From NCBI RefSeq assembly GCF_009649685.1, contig NZ_WJPK01000005.1, positions 1 through 64,000 on the forward strand: DNA of 64,000 bases, given 5' to 3'. The stretch comes from Flavobacteriaceae bacterium EG-1 (GTDB lineage Bacteria; Bacteroidota; Bacteroidia; Flavobacteriales; Flavobacteriaceae). Below the pieces are notes generated by a model. It did no database searches, had not been told where the DNA came from, and saw nothing but the letters and a program-made list of their open reading frames with translations. Numbering within the stretch: the first letter of the stretch is position 1; every line of letters starts with the position of its first letter. The position numbers and the translations under genes were made by a program. Shown here in pieces: positions 9,491 to 17,559 of this stretch.

Positions 9491-10363
9491 TTAAATACCT
9501 GATAACTTTGCAAGTAGCAGGTATAAACTACTATGATCTAGTTCGCCCATTCCTTGTGCAATCAATGCATCCATACTAGTAGCTACTTGAGCACTACCTG
9601 GGAGTGGAACGGAGAATTCTTTACCTGCTTGAAGAGCAATATTCATATCTTTTCTATGTAGTTTTACTTTGAATCCAGGTTGGAAATTATCATCAATAAT
9701 TCTTTGGCCATGTAAATCTAGAATGCGACTCTGAGCAAAGCCACCCAATAACGCTTCGCGCATCTTATCAATATTTACATTTGCCTTCCTTGCCAAAGTA
9801 AAAGCCTCAGCAACTGCTTGAATTGTCATTCCTACAATAATCTGATTGCATGCTTTGGTCGTTTGACCAGCTCCTGCACTCCCAATCAATACTGCACTTT
9901 TACCCATTATGTTAAATAAGGGCAGAACCTTATCGAAAGCTGATTGATTTCCACCAACCATTATCGATATTGTTCCACTCTCCGCGCCAACCTGTCCACC
10001 TGAAACTGGAGCATCCAGAGCTTCCACATTTTTCTCTTGTAAAACATTGTACAATTTTAAAGCTGTAGATGGTGCAATAGTTGACATATCTATGAAAATA
10101 GCTCCAGATTTGATACCTTCAAGAACTCCATCTTTACCTAATACTACTGACTCCACTTCTGCCGAATCTGGCAACATGGTTATAATTATGTTATTATTCT
10201 CTGCTAAAGCTCTACTAGATGAATAGGTTTCTGCTCCAGCATTCACTAAATCTTTAACAGCTGCGCTTGATTCTAAAATAGATATCGAATATCCTGCCTT
10301 AATTAAATTTAATGCCATGGGTTTTCCCATAATTCCTAATCCAATAAATCCTATTTTTTCCAT
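9491..10363 (-). CDS. garR: Tartronate semialdehyde reductase (2-hydroxy-3-oxopropionate reductase)
   Basis: A 290-residue NAD(P)-dependent beta-hydroxyacid dehydrogenase. The Rossmann start IGFIGLGIMGKPMALNL (4-20) binds the cofactor, DAPVSGGQVGAESG (117-130) is the family substrate-binding signature, and K170 in GAGQTTKACNQ is the expected catalytic lysine. In this operon it would reduce tartronate semialdehyde, released by GarL from ketodeoxyglucarate, to glycerate. A glycerate kinase, the next enzyme of the known pathway, is not present in the window. The spacings are 52 nt from the permease gene and 34 nt to gudD, consistent with one transcript. Confidence 0.9.
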   Translation of the reverse strand: MEKIGFIGLGIMGKPMALNLIKAGYSISILESSAAVKDLVNAGAETYSSSRALAENNNIIITMLPDSAEVESVVLGKDGVLEGIKSGAIFIDMSTIAPSTALKLYNVLQEKNVEALDAPVSGGQVGAESGTISIMVGGNQSAFDKVLPLFNIMGKSAVLIGSAGAGQTTKACNQIIVGMTIQAVAEAFTLARKANVNIDKMREALLGGFAQSRILDLHGQRIIDDNFQPGFKVKLHRKDMNIALQAGKEFSVPLPGSAQVATSMDALIAQGMGELDHSSLYLLLAKLSGI

Positions 10364-10415
10364 TTTCTTAACGTTTTATCTATTTGTTAACATTTAATTT
10401 TTCACTGAAATTTTG

Positions 10416-11855
10416 TCAGACCAGTGGCCACAATTGTGCTGCAATTAAAATAACAACTAAACCAGTTACTCCCATAATTGTCAACATTGGCGAAAAAGTC
10501 TTTAGTAATTCTTTTTCTGTTAGATTACTCATTTTACAAACAATCCAAAAACCGCTGTCATTCATCCAAGGAAAAATTTTAGACCCACATGCAATTGCTA
10601 ATCCAACGTATAATTGATGATAACCAAGTTCCATTGTTCCTGCCATACCTGCAAGTATTCCCGAAGCTGTAATCATGGCCACCGTAGCTGATCCTTGAGC
10701 AGTACGAACTATAACTGCTATTAAAAAAGCAAGAGGAATAATAGCCATTTGATATCCTTGAGTCAATTCCCCTATTCGTGCACTTATACCAGTTTGTTGC
10801 AACATACCACCAAATGCACCACCTGCCGCCGTAATTAGAATGATAACTCCCCCACTCATTAATGCAGTTTGGACAGCTTTTTTCAAAGCATTGGTATTAT
10901 CCTTTTTTTGTAGAATTAATAACACCAAAGCCGACAAAGCACCACATATTAAAGCTGTATTTTTTTCGCCAAAAAAATTAATCAAAATAAGTAGTATGTT
11001 TTGAGAATTTTCAACGTTCATAAATGTCTCCACTAAAGCCTTAGTGGTAATAAAAATTAAGGGTATAATTATTGGTAGAATTGATAGCCATAGTGAAGGC
11101 AAACAATTATCTTCACGTAACGATAATTCCTTAATGTTTTTCAACGGAGCATCTGGAGAATCACGAAGAGGAACTGGCCATTTGCGATTAGCCCACAAAG
11201 CATATAAATACCCCGTAGCAATAGTGAAAAGACCTACTAAGGTTCCTCCAAACATCATCATTCCAATTGGGATATTCATTTCACTTATCAGAAACAAAGG
11301 GCCTGGTGTAGGTGGAACTAAAGAATTTGCCATAGCCGCTCCTGCAGTTACGGCCAAAACAAGTAATAAATAATTCTTACCTAATTTGTTCGCCATGGCT
11401 TTGGCAAGTGGAATCATTAGATAAAAAACAGTGTCGAAGAAAACGGGTATACCAAGAAAAAAGCTCCCTCCTAAAAAAGATATTGGGGCATTCTTTTCTC
11501 CTGTACGTTTAATTAGAGATCTAATTATTTTTTCGGCAGCTCCACTTTCAAGCATGCACTTCCCTATAATAGCCGCCATAGCGATAAGAATTCCTATTTT
11601 ACCACAAGTTTCACCAAAAGCTGTAGCAATGCGTTTACCAACATGTGAATTTGCTATTTGTATTGCAGATTCATTTGAGGCACCCTTACTCAGTGCAAAA
11701 ATTTCGACTGCGGATGTAGGAGTCATAATCGCAACTACAAAAGCTGCTATAAGAAGAGCTAAAAAGGCATGTAATCTTAGTCCTATGATTCCACCAACAA
11801 CTATTATGATTCCAATTAAGAGTATAAATAAAGGATCTGAAACAAAGTTCTCCAT
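10416..11855 (-). CDS. GntP-family gluconate/sugar-acid permease
   Basis: A 479-residue inner-membrane transporter with about 12 hydrophobic segments, in the GntP (gluconate:H+ symporter) family. Recognisable regions are FGETCGKIGILIAMAAIIGKCMLESGAAEKI near 80-110, the loop SLVPPTPGPLFL (about 177-188) and RTAQGSATVAMITASGI near the C-terminal third. Members carry gluconate and related hexonic or aldaric acids. Between GarL and GarR/GudD it is probably the uptake system for glucarate or for a sugar acid made in the periplasm by the two exported enzymes of this locus. It starts 15 nt after the garL stop codon. The exact substrate is inferred from context only. Confidence 0.9.
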   Translation of the reverse strand: MENFVSDPLFILLIGIIIVVGGIIGLRLHAFLALLIAAFVVAIMTPTSAVEIFALSKGASNESAIQIANSHVGKRIATAFGETCGKIGILIAMAAIIGKCMLESGAAEKIIRSLIKRTGEKNAPISFLGGSFFLGIPVFFDTVFYLMIPLAKAMANKLGKNYLLLVLAVTAGAAMANSLVPPTPGPLFLISEMNIPIGMMMFGGTLVGLFTIATGYLYALWANRKWPVPLRDSPDAPLKNIKELSLREDNCLPSLWLSILPIIIPLIFITTKALVETFMNVENSQNILLILINFFGEKNTALICGALSALVLLILQKKDNTNALKKAVQTALMSGGVIILITAAGGAFGGMLQQTGISARIGELTQGYQMAIIPLAFLIAVIVRTAQGSATVAMITASGILAGMAGTMELGYHQLYVGLAIACGSKIFPWMNDSGFWIVCKMSNLTEKELLKTFSPMLTIMGVTGLVVILIAAQLWPLV

Positions 11856-11870
11856 AGTAAAGTTTGTGAA

Positions 11871-12635
11871 CTAATTTTTATAAGAGTTCAAGTTCTTAGC
11901 CATTTGTTTTGCTCCAAATGCTACAAAAGTTGCATCAGACCCACAAGCGATAAAACGGATGCCCATATCGTAATATCTCTTATAATCTTCTGGATTATAT
12001 AACAAGATTCCAACAGACTTTCCTGCCTTTTGTGCAGCTGTTACAATAGATTTTATTGCTTCTAGATAAATTGGATGATCTAATTGACCAAAAATGCCTA
12101 GTGACATTGTTAAATCAGATGGGCCGATAAACAACACATCAACACCTTCAATATTGGCAATTTCATCTAAATGTCTTAAAGCCTCACTTGTTTCAATTTG
12201 AATTACACCAAGAATATTTTTTTTTAAATCGCGTCGATAATTCTCAAAACTTTTTCCAAATCCAGTTGTCCTAACCATCTTAGCAACACCTCTTTTCCCA
12301 TCCGGGGCATAATACATACCTCTAACTACCTTTTTAGCATCCTCGGCATTTTCTATCTGCGGACACATAATACCCTCAGCTCCCATATCTAAGGTCCTTT
12401 GTATTCTACGTCTATCATTACTTTCCACCCTAACAATTACTCCTGCATTGCCAGAATTTAATGCTTGAAGTTGCGAGAGTAAATCTTTTTCATTTCCTGA
12501 TCCGTGTTCTAAATCTATCAATACCCAATCAAAACCAGCCATACCAACAATCTCTGCTGTTAGGGAATTACCTAAGTTTAACCAACAACCATGTAAAGCT
12601 TCTCCATTATTTAATTTTTTTTTCAAATTTTTCAT
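11871..12635 (-). CDS. garL: 2-dehydro-3-deoxyglucarate aldolase (HpcH/HpaI family)
   Basis: A 254-residue class II aldolase of the HpcH/HpaI family. H44 in LIDLEHG is the family base, and E148 (QIETSEAL) and D174 (GPSDLTMSLG) are the metal ligands. It is predicted to cleave 5-keto-4-deoxyglucarate to pyruvate and tartronate semialdehyde, which GarR then reduces. The family also contains 4-hydroxy-2-oxoheptanedioate aldolases; the neighbourhood of gudD and garR makes the glucarate role the better reading. It is the first gene of the minus-strand catabolic operon, so its upstream region (12636 onward) should carry the operon promoter. Confidence 0.88.
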   Translation of the reverse strand: MKNLKKKLNNGEALHGCWLNLGNSLTAEIVGMAGFDWVLIDLEHGSGNEKDLLSQLQALNSGNAGVIVRVESNDRRRIQRTLDMGAEGIMCPQIENAEDAKKVVRGMYYAPDGKRGVAKMVRTTGFGKSFENYRRDLKKNILGVIQIETSEALRHLDEIANIEGVDVLFIGPSDLTMSLGIFGQLDHPIYLEAIKSIVTAAQKAGKSVGILLYNPEDYKRYYDMGIRFIACGSDATFVAFGAKQMAKNLNSYKN

Positions 12636-13441
12636 AAAAATTTAATTACCTAAGTTTTTATTTTAACTAAAAGAATTAACCAGAAGTTTAATTCCAATTG
12701 ACCAATAAATATGAAAGTTTTAATCAGTGGATTGTTATGGTTCGTATTCACATCAACAAACTCAATTCAAATTAGAGCACCAAAAAAATAGAGTAAATTG
12801 AAAAGAACAATCTTCATTTAAGTAAGAGATAGAAACCAGATTTTTACCCCATCATTGGGAACATTTTTTAATACTATTCGAATTTAACCAAAGGATATTT
12901 CGAATGTTTTGAAGAAATTTATAATAGTTATTACACTTAAATTTTTGAAATAATTACAAATCTTAAATAATAAATATTCACATTTAACCTATTACACGTA
13001 TTAAGATGTAATGTGACAAAGCCCTACAAAAATATTTCTTATAACTAGTTAAAATTGACAAATTAAACATAGAAATATTATGATTGAAAATGATTAAGGG
13101 GATATAGAAAATGAACATTGTTCTGAAACTTTAGGCTTTAAAAGGTTTAACTTTTTACAAAAATTAATACTTGAAAATTACTTTTTAGAGCTATTCAATT
13201 TGCATATTTTTTTAATAAACTTCATTTATTCAAAAGTTAAAGGTGATATATTCTCAATTTTAATGTGAAAATTATTACATTTAATATTATTTTAAGCTAA
13301 TTATTGATATATTCTTATCTTTTTAAGATATTCGATTAATTCTAAATTTTCAGATTGAACATTAATCTTACATATGAAAAACGTTTAATTGGAGAGGACA
13401 TACCAAAATCAAACTCCGAAACAAAGGATATTAATCTAAAA
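12636..13441. other. Long intergenic region between garL and the ECF sigma gene
   Basis: About 800 bp without a convincing gene. It lies between divergent transcription units and must hold the garL operon promoter and the sigma-factor promoter. The only distinct word I can support is ATTTTTACCCCAT at 12840. The rest is very AT-rich and I found no perfect TAnnTTTG with a matching TTG in either direction. An open frame allows a TTG start at 13355 for the sigma gene, which I consider less likely than the ATG at 13442. A small RNA or a short leader peptide could hide here, but I see no hairpin with a U-tract. Confidence 0.5.
12840..12868 (-). promoter_or_regulatory. Candidate operator upstream of the garL operon (ATTTTTACCCCAT ... 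AACATTTTT)
   Basis: ATTTTTACCCCAT at 12840-12852 is identical over 13 bases to the word before fecR (6766-6778), and AACATTTTT at 12860-12868 is also shared. Here the CCCC run is followed by TTGGG, giving a partial inverted repeat. It lies about 205 bp before the garL start codon. Since both minus-strand units of the locus carry it, it may be the site through which they are co-regulated. No protein is assigned to it. Confidence 0.4.
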
Positions 13442-13993
13442 ATGTCGGACAGCCAACTTTGGTTAGAATTTCAATCCGGTAATGAAATAGCATATGCTCT
13501 TATTTATAAAAAGAATGCATCAATATTATATGGATATGGATTAAAAATTGTTAACGATAAGGAACTAATTAAGGATTGCATTCAAGATCTTTTTATAGAA
13601 CTTTGGAATTCAAAACATAAATTGAGCAAAGTAAATTCCATAAAAGCATATCTTATAAAATCAATTCGCCGAAAAATAATAGCGTCGTGTATAAAGCAAC
13701 GCAGAACAAACCTAGATTTAGCTTCAAAACCAAATCTAAAAATACTCACGACCTCGTCCGCTGAATACGATTTAATTGAAAAACAAAATTATAATTTACA
13801 ACTTACAAAACTCAAACGAGCTTTAAATAGGCTTACAGATAGACAAAAGGAAATAATCCATCTAAAGTTTCAAGAACAATTAAGTTATGTCGAAATCGCT
13901 GAAATAATGTCCCTAAGTAAAAAAGGAGCGTATAAACTTATGGGAAGATCAATAATTTTTCTTCGAAAATGCATGTCAGAGGTGACCGAGTAA
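13442..13993 (+). CDS. ECF-family RNA polymerase sigma factor (probable partner of the FecR protein)
   Basis: With the ATG at 13442 the protein is 183 residues, the usual ECF length, and begins MSDSQLWLEFQSGNEIAYALIY, the typical region 2.1 start. Region 2.2 follows with KDCIQDLFIELW, and region 4 with ALNRLTDRQKEIIHLKFQEQLSYVEIAEIM and a recognition helix near SKKGAYKLMGRSI. The frame is open upstream to a TTG at 13355 (212 residues), but those extra residues are not family-like. Bacteroidota sigma genes of this type normally sit directly before fecR; here the glucarate operon lies between and the strand is opposite. It probably drives transcription of fecR-susCD and perhaps the garL operon. 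Confidence 0.88.
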   Translation: MSDSQLWLEFQSGNEIAYALIYKKNASILYGYGLKIVNDKELIKDCIQDLFIELWNSKHKLSKVNSIKAYLIKSIRRKIIASCIKQRRTNLDLASKPNLKILTTSSAEYDLIEKQNYNLQLTKLKRALNRLTDRQKEIIHLKFQEQLSYVEIAEIMSLSKKGAYKLMGRSIIFLRKCMSEVTE

Positions 13994-14032
13994 GACATTA
14001 TTGATTTAAATATAAACCACGCCAACTTACAT

Positions 14033-14062
14033 ATTTCTTAAGCCTAATTGGCATTAAGAAAT
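14033..14062. terminator. Hairpin between convergent genes, probable bidirectional terminator
   Basis: ATTTCTTAAGCC (14033-14044) pairs with GGC-A-TTAAGAAAT (14050-14062): 12 base pairs with one bulged A and a 5-nt loop. It sits between the stop of the sigma gene (13993) and the stop of the beta-helix gene (14079). Neither side has a long U-tract, so termination strength is uncertain. Confidence 0.5.
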
Positions 14063-14078
14063 TCTGTAACTGAAACCT

Positions 14079-16442
14079 TTACTTTTTAGTCTTTACTTTT
14101 ATAACTTCACTTTTCTGATTCCTAAAAACTCTTAACTTTATTGTTCCTTTCCATTGATGCTCTTGCACTACTTTTAACAAGTCCAAAATTGTAGCTACTT
14201 CTTGTCCTTCAGCTGCAATAATAACATCGCCCACTTCCAATTCCGAATTCGTTATAATACTATGTTCTTCAATTTCATTTAGTAATACACCAGCTGTTTT
14301 GCTTAGACCAAATGCCGACCTTTCGGCAATAGTTTCAATGTTTTTAAGACTACCACCCAACCAATTTCCCGTATTCATTTCCTTGTCTTCGGAACCAACA
14401 AGTGACCATAATTCAGGTAGTGTTGGTTGTTTGGATAATTTACGAAGTTTAGGTTTTTTAACTCCAAAACTGTCCATTGAAAAGTTTTTAAATCCGACCG
14501 TAAGTGCAGGAGAATTTTCTTGTACGGTATAATCTCCAATTTTAGGATTTATAAAAATCGGATTACCAAATGAACTATTTTGGTCGGTTCCATTTTGCTG
14601 CGCTTTAAAAAGTGCCTTTTCATCAGGAAAAAGATTATAATCTACTTCTTTTCCCCATGCTTGCAGTCGAATATCTTTATGATCTGTCATAACAATATTT
14701 CTTCTAAAAATATCGCCACTATTTTTAAACCAAACATGAGGGTGAAATCCATTATTTATTATAACATTATTCTCAACTGTTCTATAAAAACCTTCCCTCA
14801 GTTTTAATCCTCCATTTAAACAAACATTATTGTAAATTTTATAGTTACTTGATCCATCATCCAAATCAATATCCCAGCCATGTTCGCACTTAAACCGATT
14901 GTTTCGGATGATAGTAGTATGAATTGCATCACATATAGGCATTTCCGGATTCTTTACTACTAAAGTATCCATTGTAGTTCTATTTGGATGCCAAAAACGA
15001 TCCCTCCCCCAGGAATTAAATGATCCATGATCACCAGATTCTAAAACGGTTTTAAAAACGTCATTATATTCAATAATGTGACCACCCCATGTTCCTTCAC
15101 TTATATTTATTCCTGCTCTTGGCACTTCATAAATACTATTATTTCTTACCGTAATATCCATAGCCATTGAAATTTCGACACCTGCTGTTTGCTTTTCTAA
15201 TCTTCCAATTCGATATATTAAATTATTATCTACGACGGACTTACTAGGATAATCATTGTTAAGTGGACCTTTAATCGTATCTAATTTTGAAAACTCTACA
15301 AACTCGTGATATTGAAACGAAGGTGACCGAACCGCTTCAGGATTACCAACAAAACTAATACCACTAGCTCCACAATTATATATATGATTGCCCTCGATAT
15401 TAATATTCCGATTATAATTACTAACAAAAATTGCATTGCCCCCCAAATTTGCAAACTCACAATTATTTATTTTAACTTGTTCCGAACCTTCAATAAAAAC
15501 TGCCCCTCCTCTATAAATTGTCCAATCACTTCGTAATAAAGGTTCGTATTTCTCTTGTATTGTTCGTTGCGCATGTTCAAACTTTATACCTTCAATAACT
15601 ATATTTTTAACCGGCTTTTCCTCACTTCCTTTTAAAGTTATTAAATTCTTTAATCGAACCCCTTCAAAAACACTTTCAGTAATATTTTCTTCATTGATTG
15701 GCCAATAATTTAAAATGTGATTTTCCTTATTTAAAAACCATTCACCAGGACTATCAAGTTCTTCAAAAATATTTTCAACCATTCGATAGGTTTTATGTAT
15801 GCCTGCCCTCTTACGATTATTTTGATGACCACCTTCTAAAATAGCCTCTACATTTTCATCAACGCCAACTACTTGAAAATGAAAACCTCCCCATTCGCCA
15901 GCATGCATTACATGAAAAATAGCACCTACTGGATTTGACCATTTTTTAATACGTTCAGGTGCAATAGCATCTGCAGCATGACCCTGCCAATGACCACCCT
16001 CCTCGTCATAATTTGGATAACGTGCTAATATTTGCTTTTTATTATTTACAAATAGCTGGTCAACCTCAATACTATCCGGCAGTTTAGCTTGCCATATATT
16101 TTGATTTTTTTTCGTCCACTTTAAATCAAGTTTTTGAGATCCTTTTATCGTTACATCCCCTTTGCCTCTTATGTGTAGTCCATTTAATTCTGGAGTAATT
16201 ATGATTGGATTTTTTAAATAATAATTTTCATCGGATAAAGTAATAATTAATGGACTTTCACTATCCTTTTTACGAATAGTTTTTGCAACATTTAACGCCT
16301 CTTCAATCGTTTTAAAAGAATACTTCGCAGAATTTGTGGCCGCTTTGTATACTTGAATTTCTATAACTTCTTTTGTATTATCACAGCTTTGAATTAGAAA
16401 AATTAGAAAGACACAAAACAAATACCTTTTCCTAGAGTTCAT
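14079..16442 (-). CDS. Secreted right-handed parallel beta-helix lipoprotein with C-terminal PDZ domain
   Basis: I place the start at the ATG at 16442, giving 787 residues, because it yields a compact lipoprotein signal MNSRKRYLFCVFLIFLIQSC with Cys20; the frame extends upstream to 16517 without a plausible signal. The N-terminal third (including DQLFVNNKKQILARYPN) and the long run of short N-rich repeats (for example EGNHIYNCGASGISFVGN, VDNNLIYRIGRL, RNNSIYEVPRAGINIS) indicate a parallel beta-helix of the kind found in polysaccharide lyases and GH110/GH141-like hydrolases. About the last 80 residues form a PDZ-like domain (LEVGDVIIAAEGQEV). It probably acts on the glycan handled by the nearby SusCD; the enzyme class is not settled. 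Confidence 0.8.
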   Translation of the reverse strand: MNSRKRYLFCVFLIFLIQSCDNTKEVIEIQVYKAATNSAKYSFKTIEEALNVAKTIRKKDSESPLIITLSDENYYLKNPIIITPELNGLHIRGKGDVTIKGSQKLDLKWTKKNQNIWQAKLPDSIEVDQLFVNNKKQILARYPNYDEEGGHWQGHAADAIAPERIKKWSNPVGAIFHVMHAGEWGGFHFQVVGVDENVEAILEGGHQNNRKRAGIHKTYRMVENIFEELDSPGEWFLNKENHILNYWPINEENITESVFEGVRLKNLITLKGSEEKPVKNIVIEGIKFEHAQRTIQEKYEPLLRSDWTIYRGGAVFIEGSEQVKINNCEFANLGGNAIFVSNYNRNINIEGNHIYNCGASGISFVGNPEAVRSPSFQYHEFVEFSKLDTIKGPLNNDYPSKSVVDNNLIYRIGRLEKQTAGVEISMAMDITVRNNSIYEVPRAGINISEGTWGGHIIEYNDVFKTVLESGDHGSFNSWGRDRFWHPNRTTMDTLVVKNPEMPICDAIHTTIIRNNRFKCEHGWDIDLDDGSSNYKIYNNVCLNGGLKLREGFYRTVENNVIINNGFHPHVWFKNSGDIFRRNIVMTDHKDIRLQAWGKEVDYNLFPDEKALFKAQQNGTDQNSSFGNPIFINPKIGDYTVQENSPALTVGFKNFSMDSFGVKKPKLRKLSKQPTLPELWSLVGSEDKEMNTGNWLGGSLKNIETIAERSAFGLSKTAGVLLNEIEEHSIITNSELEVGDVIIAAEGQEVATILDLLKVVQEHQWKGTIKLRVFRNQKSEVIKVKTKK

Positions 16443-16599
16443 TTTTGAAATTTTCAACTTAATGTATATTGATAAAAATTTGAGACTTTTTAAAAATCCC
16501 AGTCGGAAGATATTCAATTTAATACAATTCTGTGCTTAAGAATATATAAGTAATTCTATTTAGAACAATGTATTTCAAAAATCAAAAATAGAATTGTCT

Positions 16600-17334
16600 T
16601 TATTTCTTATACAATTTATTATTACTAAAATTGGTTTTAAAGTAAACTGCCATTCGCAAACGATTATAATTACCACTTTCGAAATGGTTATTTAGATAAC
16701 CAATATCAAATTGTAAATTTTTTGAAAAACGATATCCCAACCCAAAGAAAAATCTATTTTGGTTGAAATGAGGTGCTTTTAAATTTATAAAAATCTCGTT
16801 ATAGGTTTTCAAATAATATTTTTCGCTTAATGGAAATTTACCTTGTAATCTATATCTAATACGATCATTTACAATTGTACTTTCTGAATTAGTTATCCAT
16901 CTCGATTCTAAACGTACACGATTAGATATGGATATTTTCTTAATTTTTGACAAAAAAGTCATTTCCTCGTATATCCATATTTGTCTATTTGGAATGGCAG
17001 TTTCACTTTCAATAAAAGGTTCAGAATCTAAATAGGCGACTCCGCCCGTTATAAAAAATTTTTCATTAACCTTATAGGTGAGGCCCGTTCTAAAAAAGGC
17101 AAACTCATAATTTTCGAACATTTTATAATGCCTCAAAATCCCAACTGTTGGAATACTAAGTCTGTTTGAAATTTTATTATTTCCAGCGATAACTACCCAC
17201 GAACCTATTAATCCTTCGCGTTCATTTTGACCAAAATTGTATGCTGAACACATTACGAATAAAAGTACTAGAAACACCCTAATATTTTTTTTTAAATCAT
17301 AAAAACTATCGTTCGGTATCGTAAATTTTATCAT
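16600..17334 (-). CDS. DUF2490 family outer-membrane beta-barrel protein
   Basis: A 244-residue protein with an N-terminal signal (VFLVLLFVMCSAYNFGQ) followed by alternating beta-strand sequence with aromatic ends, such as FFITGGVAYLDSE, ISNRVRLESRWI, YYLKTYNEIFINL and FFFGLGYRFSKNLQFDIGYLNNHF. This pattern matches the DUF2490 family, small predicted outer-membrane barrels of unknown function common in Bacteroidota. It lies 157 nt after the start of the beta-helix gene on the same strand, so co-transcription is possible, with this gene first. The upstream gap is shared with the divergent universal stress gene. Confidence 0.8.
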   Translation of the reverse strand: MIKFTIPNDSFYDLKKNIRVFLVLLFVMCSAYNFGQNEREGLIGSWVVIAGNNKISNRLSIPTVGILRHYKMFENYEFAFFRTGLTYKVNEKFFITGGVAYLDSEPFIESETAIPNRQIWIYEEMTFLSKIKKISISNRVRLESRWITNSESTIVNDRIRYRLQGKFPLSEKYYLKTYNEIFINLKAPHFNQNRFFFGLGYRFSKNLQFDIGYLNNHFESGNYNRLRMAVYFKTNFSNNKLYKK

Positions 17335-17480
17335 TTTAAATCTATGCCTTAAATACCGCGCAAGTTTTTAAAAAATAAATAGCATAAAACATGATAAAAA
17401 ACAGTTCTTGAAATTATTTGATTCCCACCAATTCTATATTTAGATTAATAAAGCAGGTATTGGAGTGTAAATATGTAAAC

Positions 17481-17524
17481 ATGACCGTTGTCATATTATA
17501 AAATCGTATGCACATATACTTTTG
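17481..17524 (+). promoter_or_regulatory. Candidate promoter with FNR/CRP-like inverted repeat upstream of the usp operon
   Basis: TACTTTTG at 17517-17524 is a perfect match to the Bacteroidota -7 consensus TAnnTTTG and lies 35 nt before the ATG. No TTG sits at the normal -33 spacing. Instead the inverted repeat ATGAC-CGTT-GTCAT occupies 17481-17494. If the -7 box is centred at 17520.5, the repeat is centred near -40, the position from which class II CRP/FNR-type activators work. The 5-4-5 geometry is FNR-like. The assignment to a particular regulator is inference. Confidence 0.5.
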
Positions 17525-17559
17525 AAGAAAATAGTTGAAACCTTAACACCTAATTTCTT

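Noticed and set aside
11431-11874. 147-residue plus-strand frame
   Set aside because: Antisense shadow of the GntP-type permease; its composition reflects the hydrophobic codons on the other strand.
8173-12635. Galactarate rather than glucarate as the substrate
   Set aside because: The dehydratase belongs to the enolase-superfamily glucarate group with all its catalytic residues; a GarD-type galactarate dehydratase is absent, although galactarate use through another gene cannot be ruled out.
12636-13354. Possible hidden gene or remnant in the long garL-sigma gap
   Set aside because: No frame with a plausible start, length or composition, and no similarity I can recognise on either strand.
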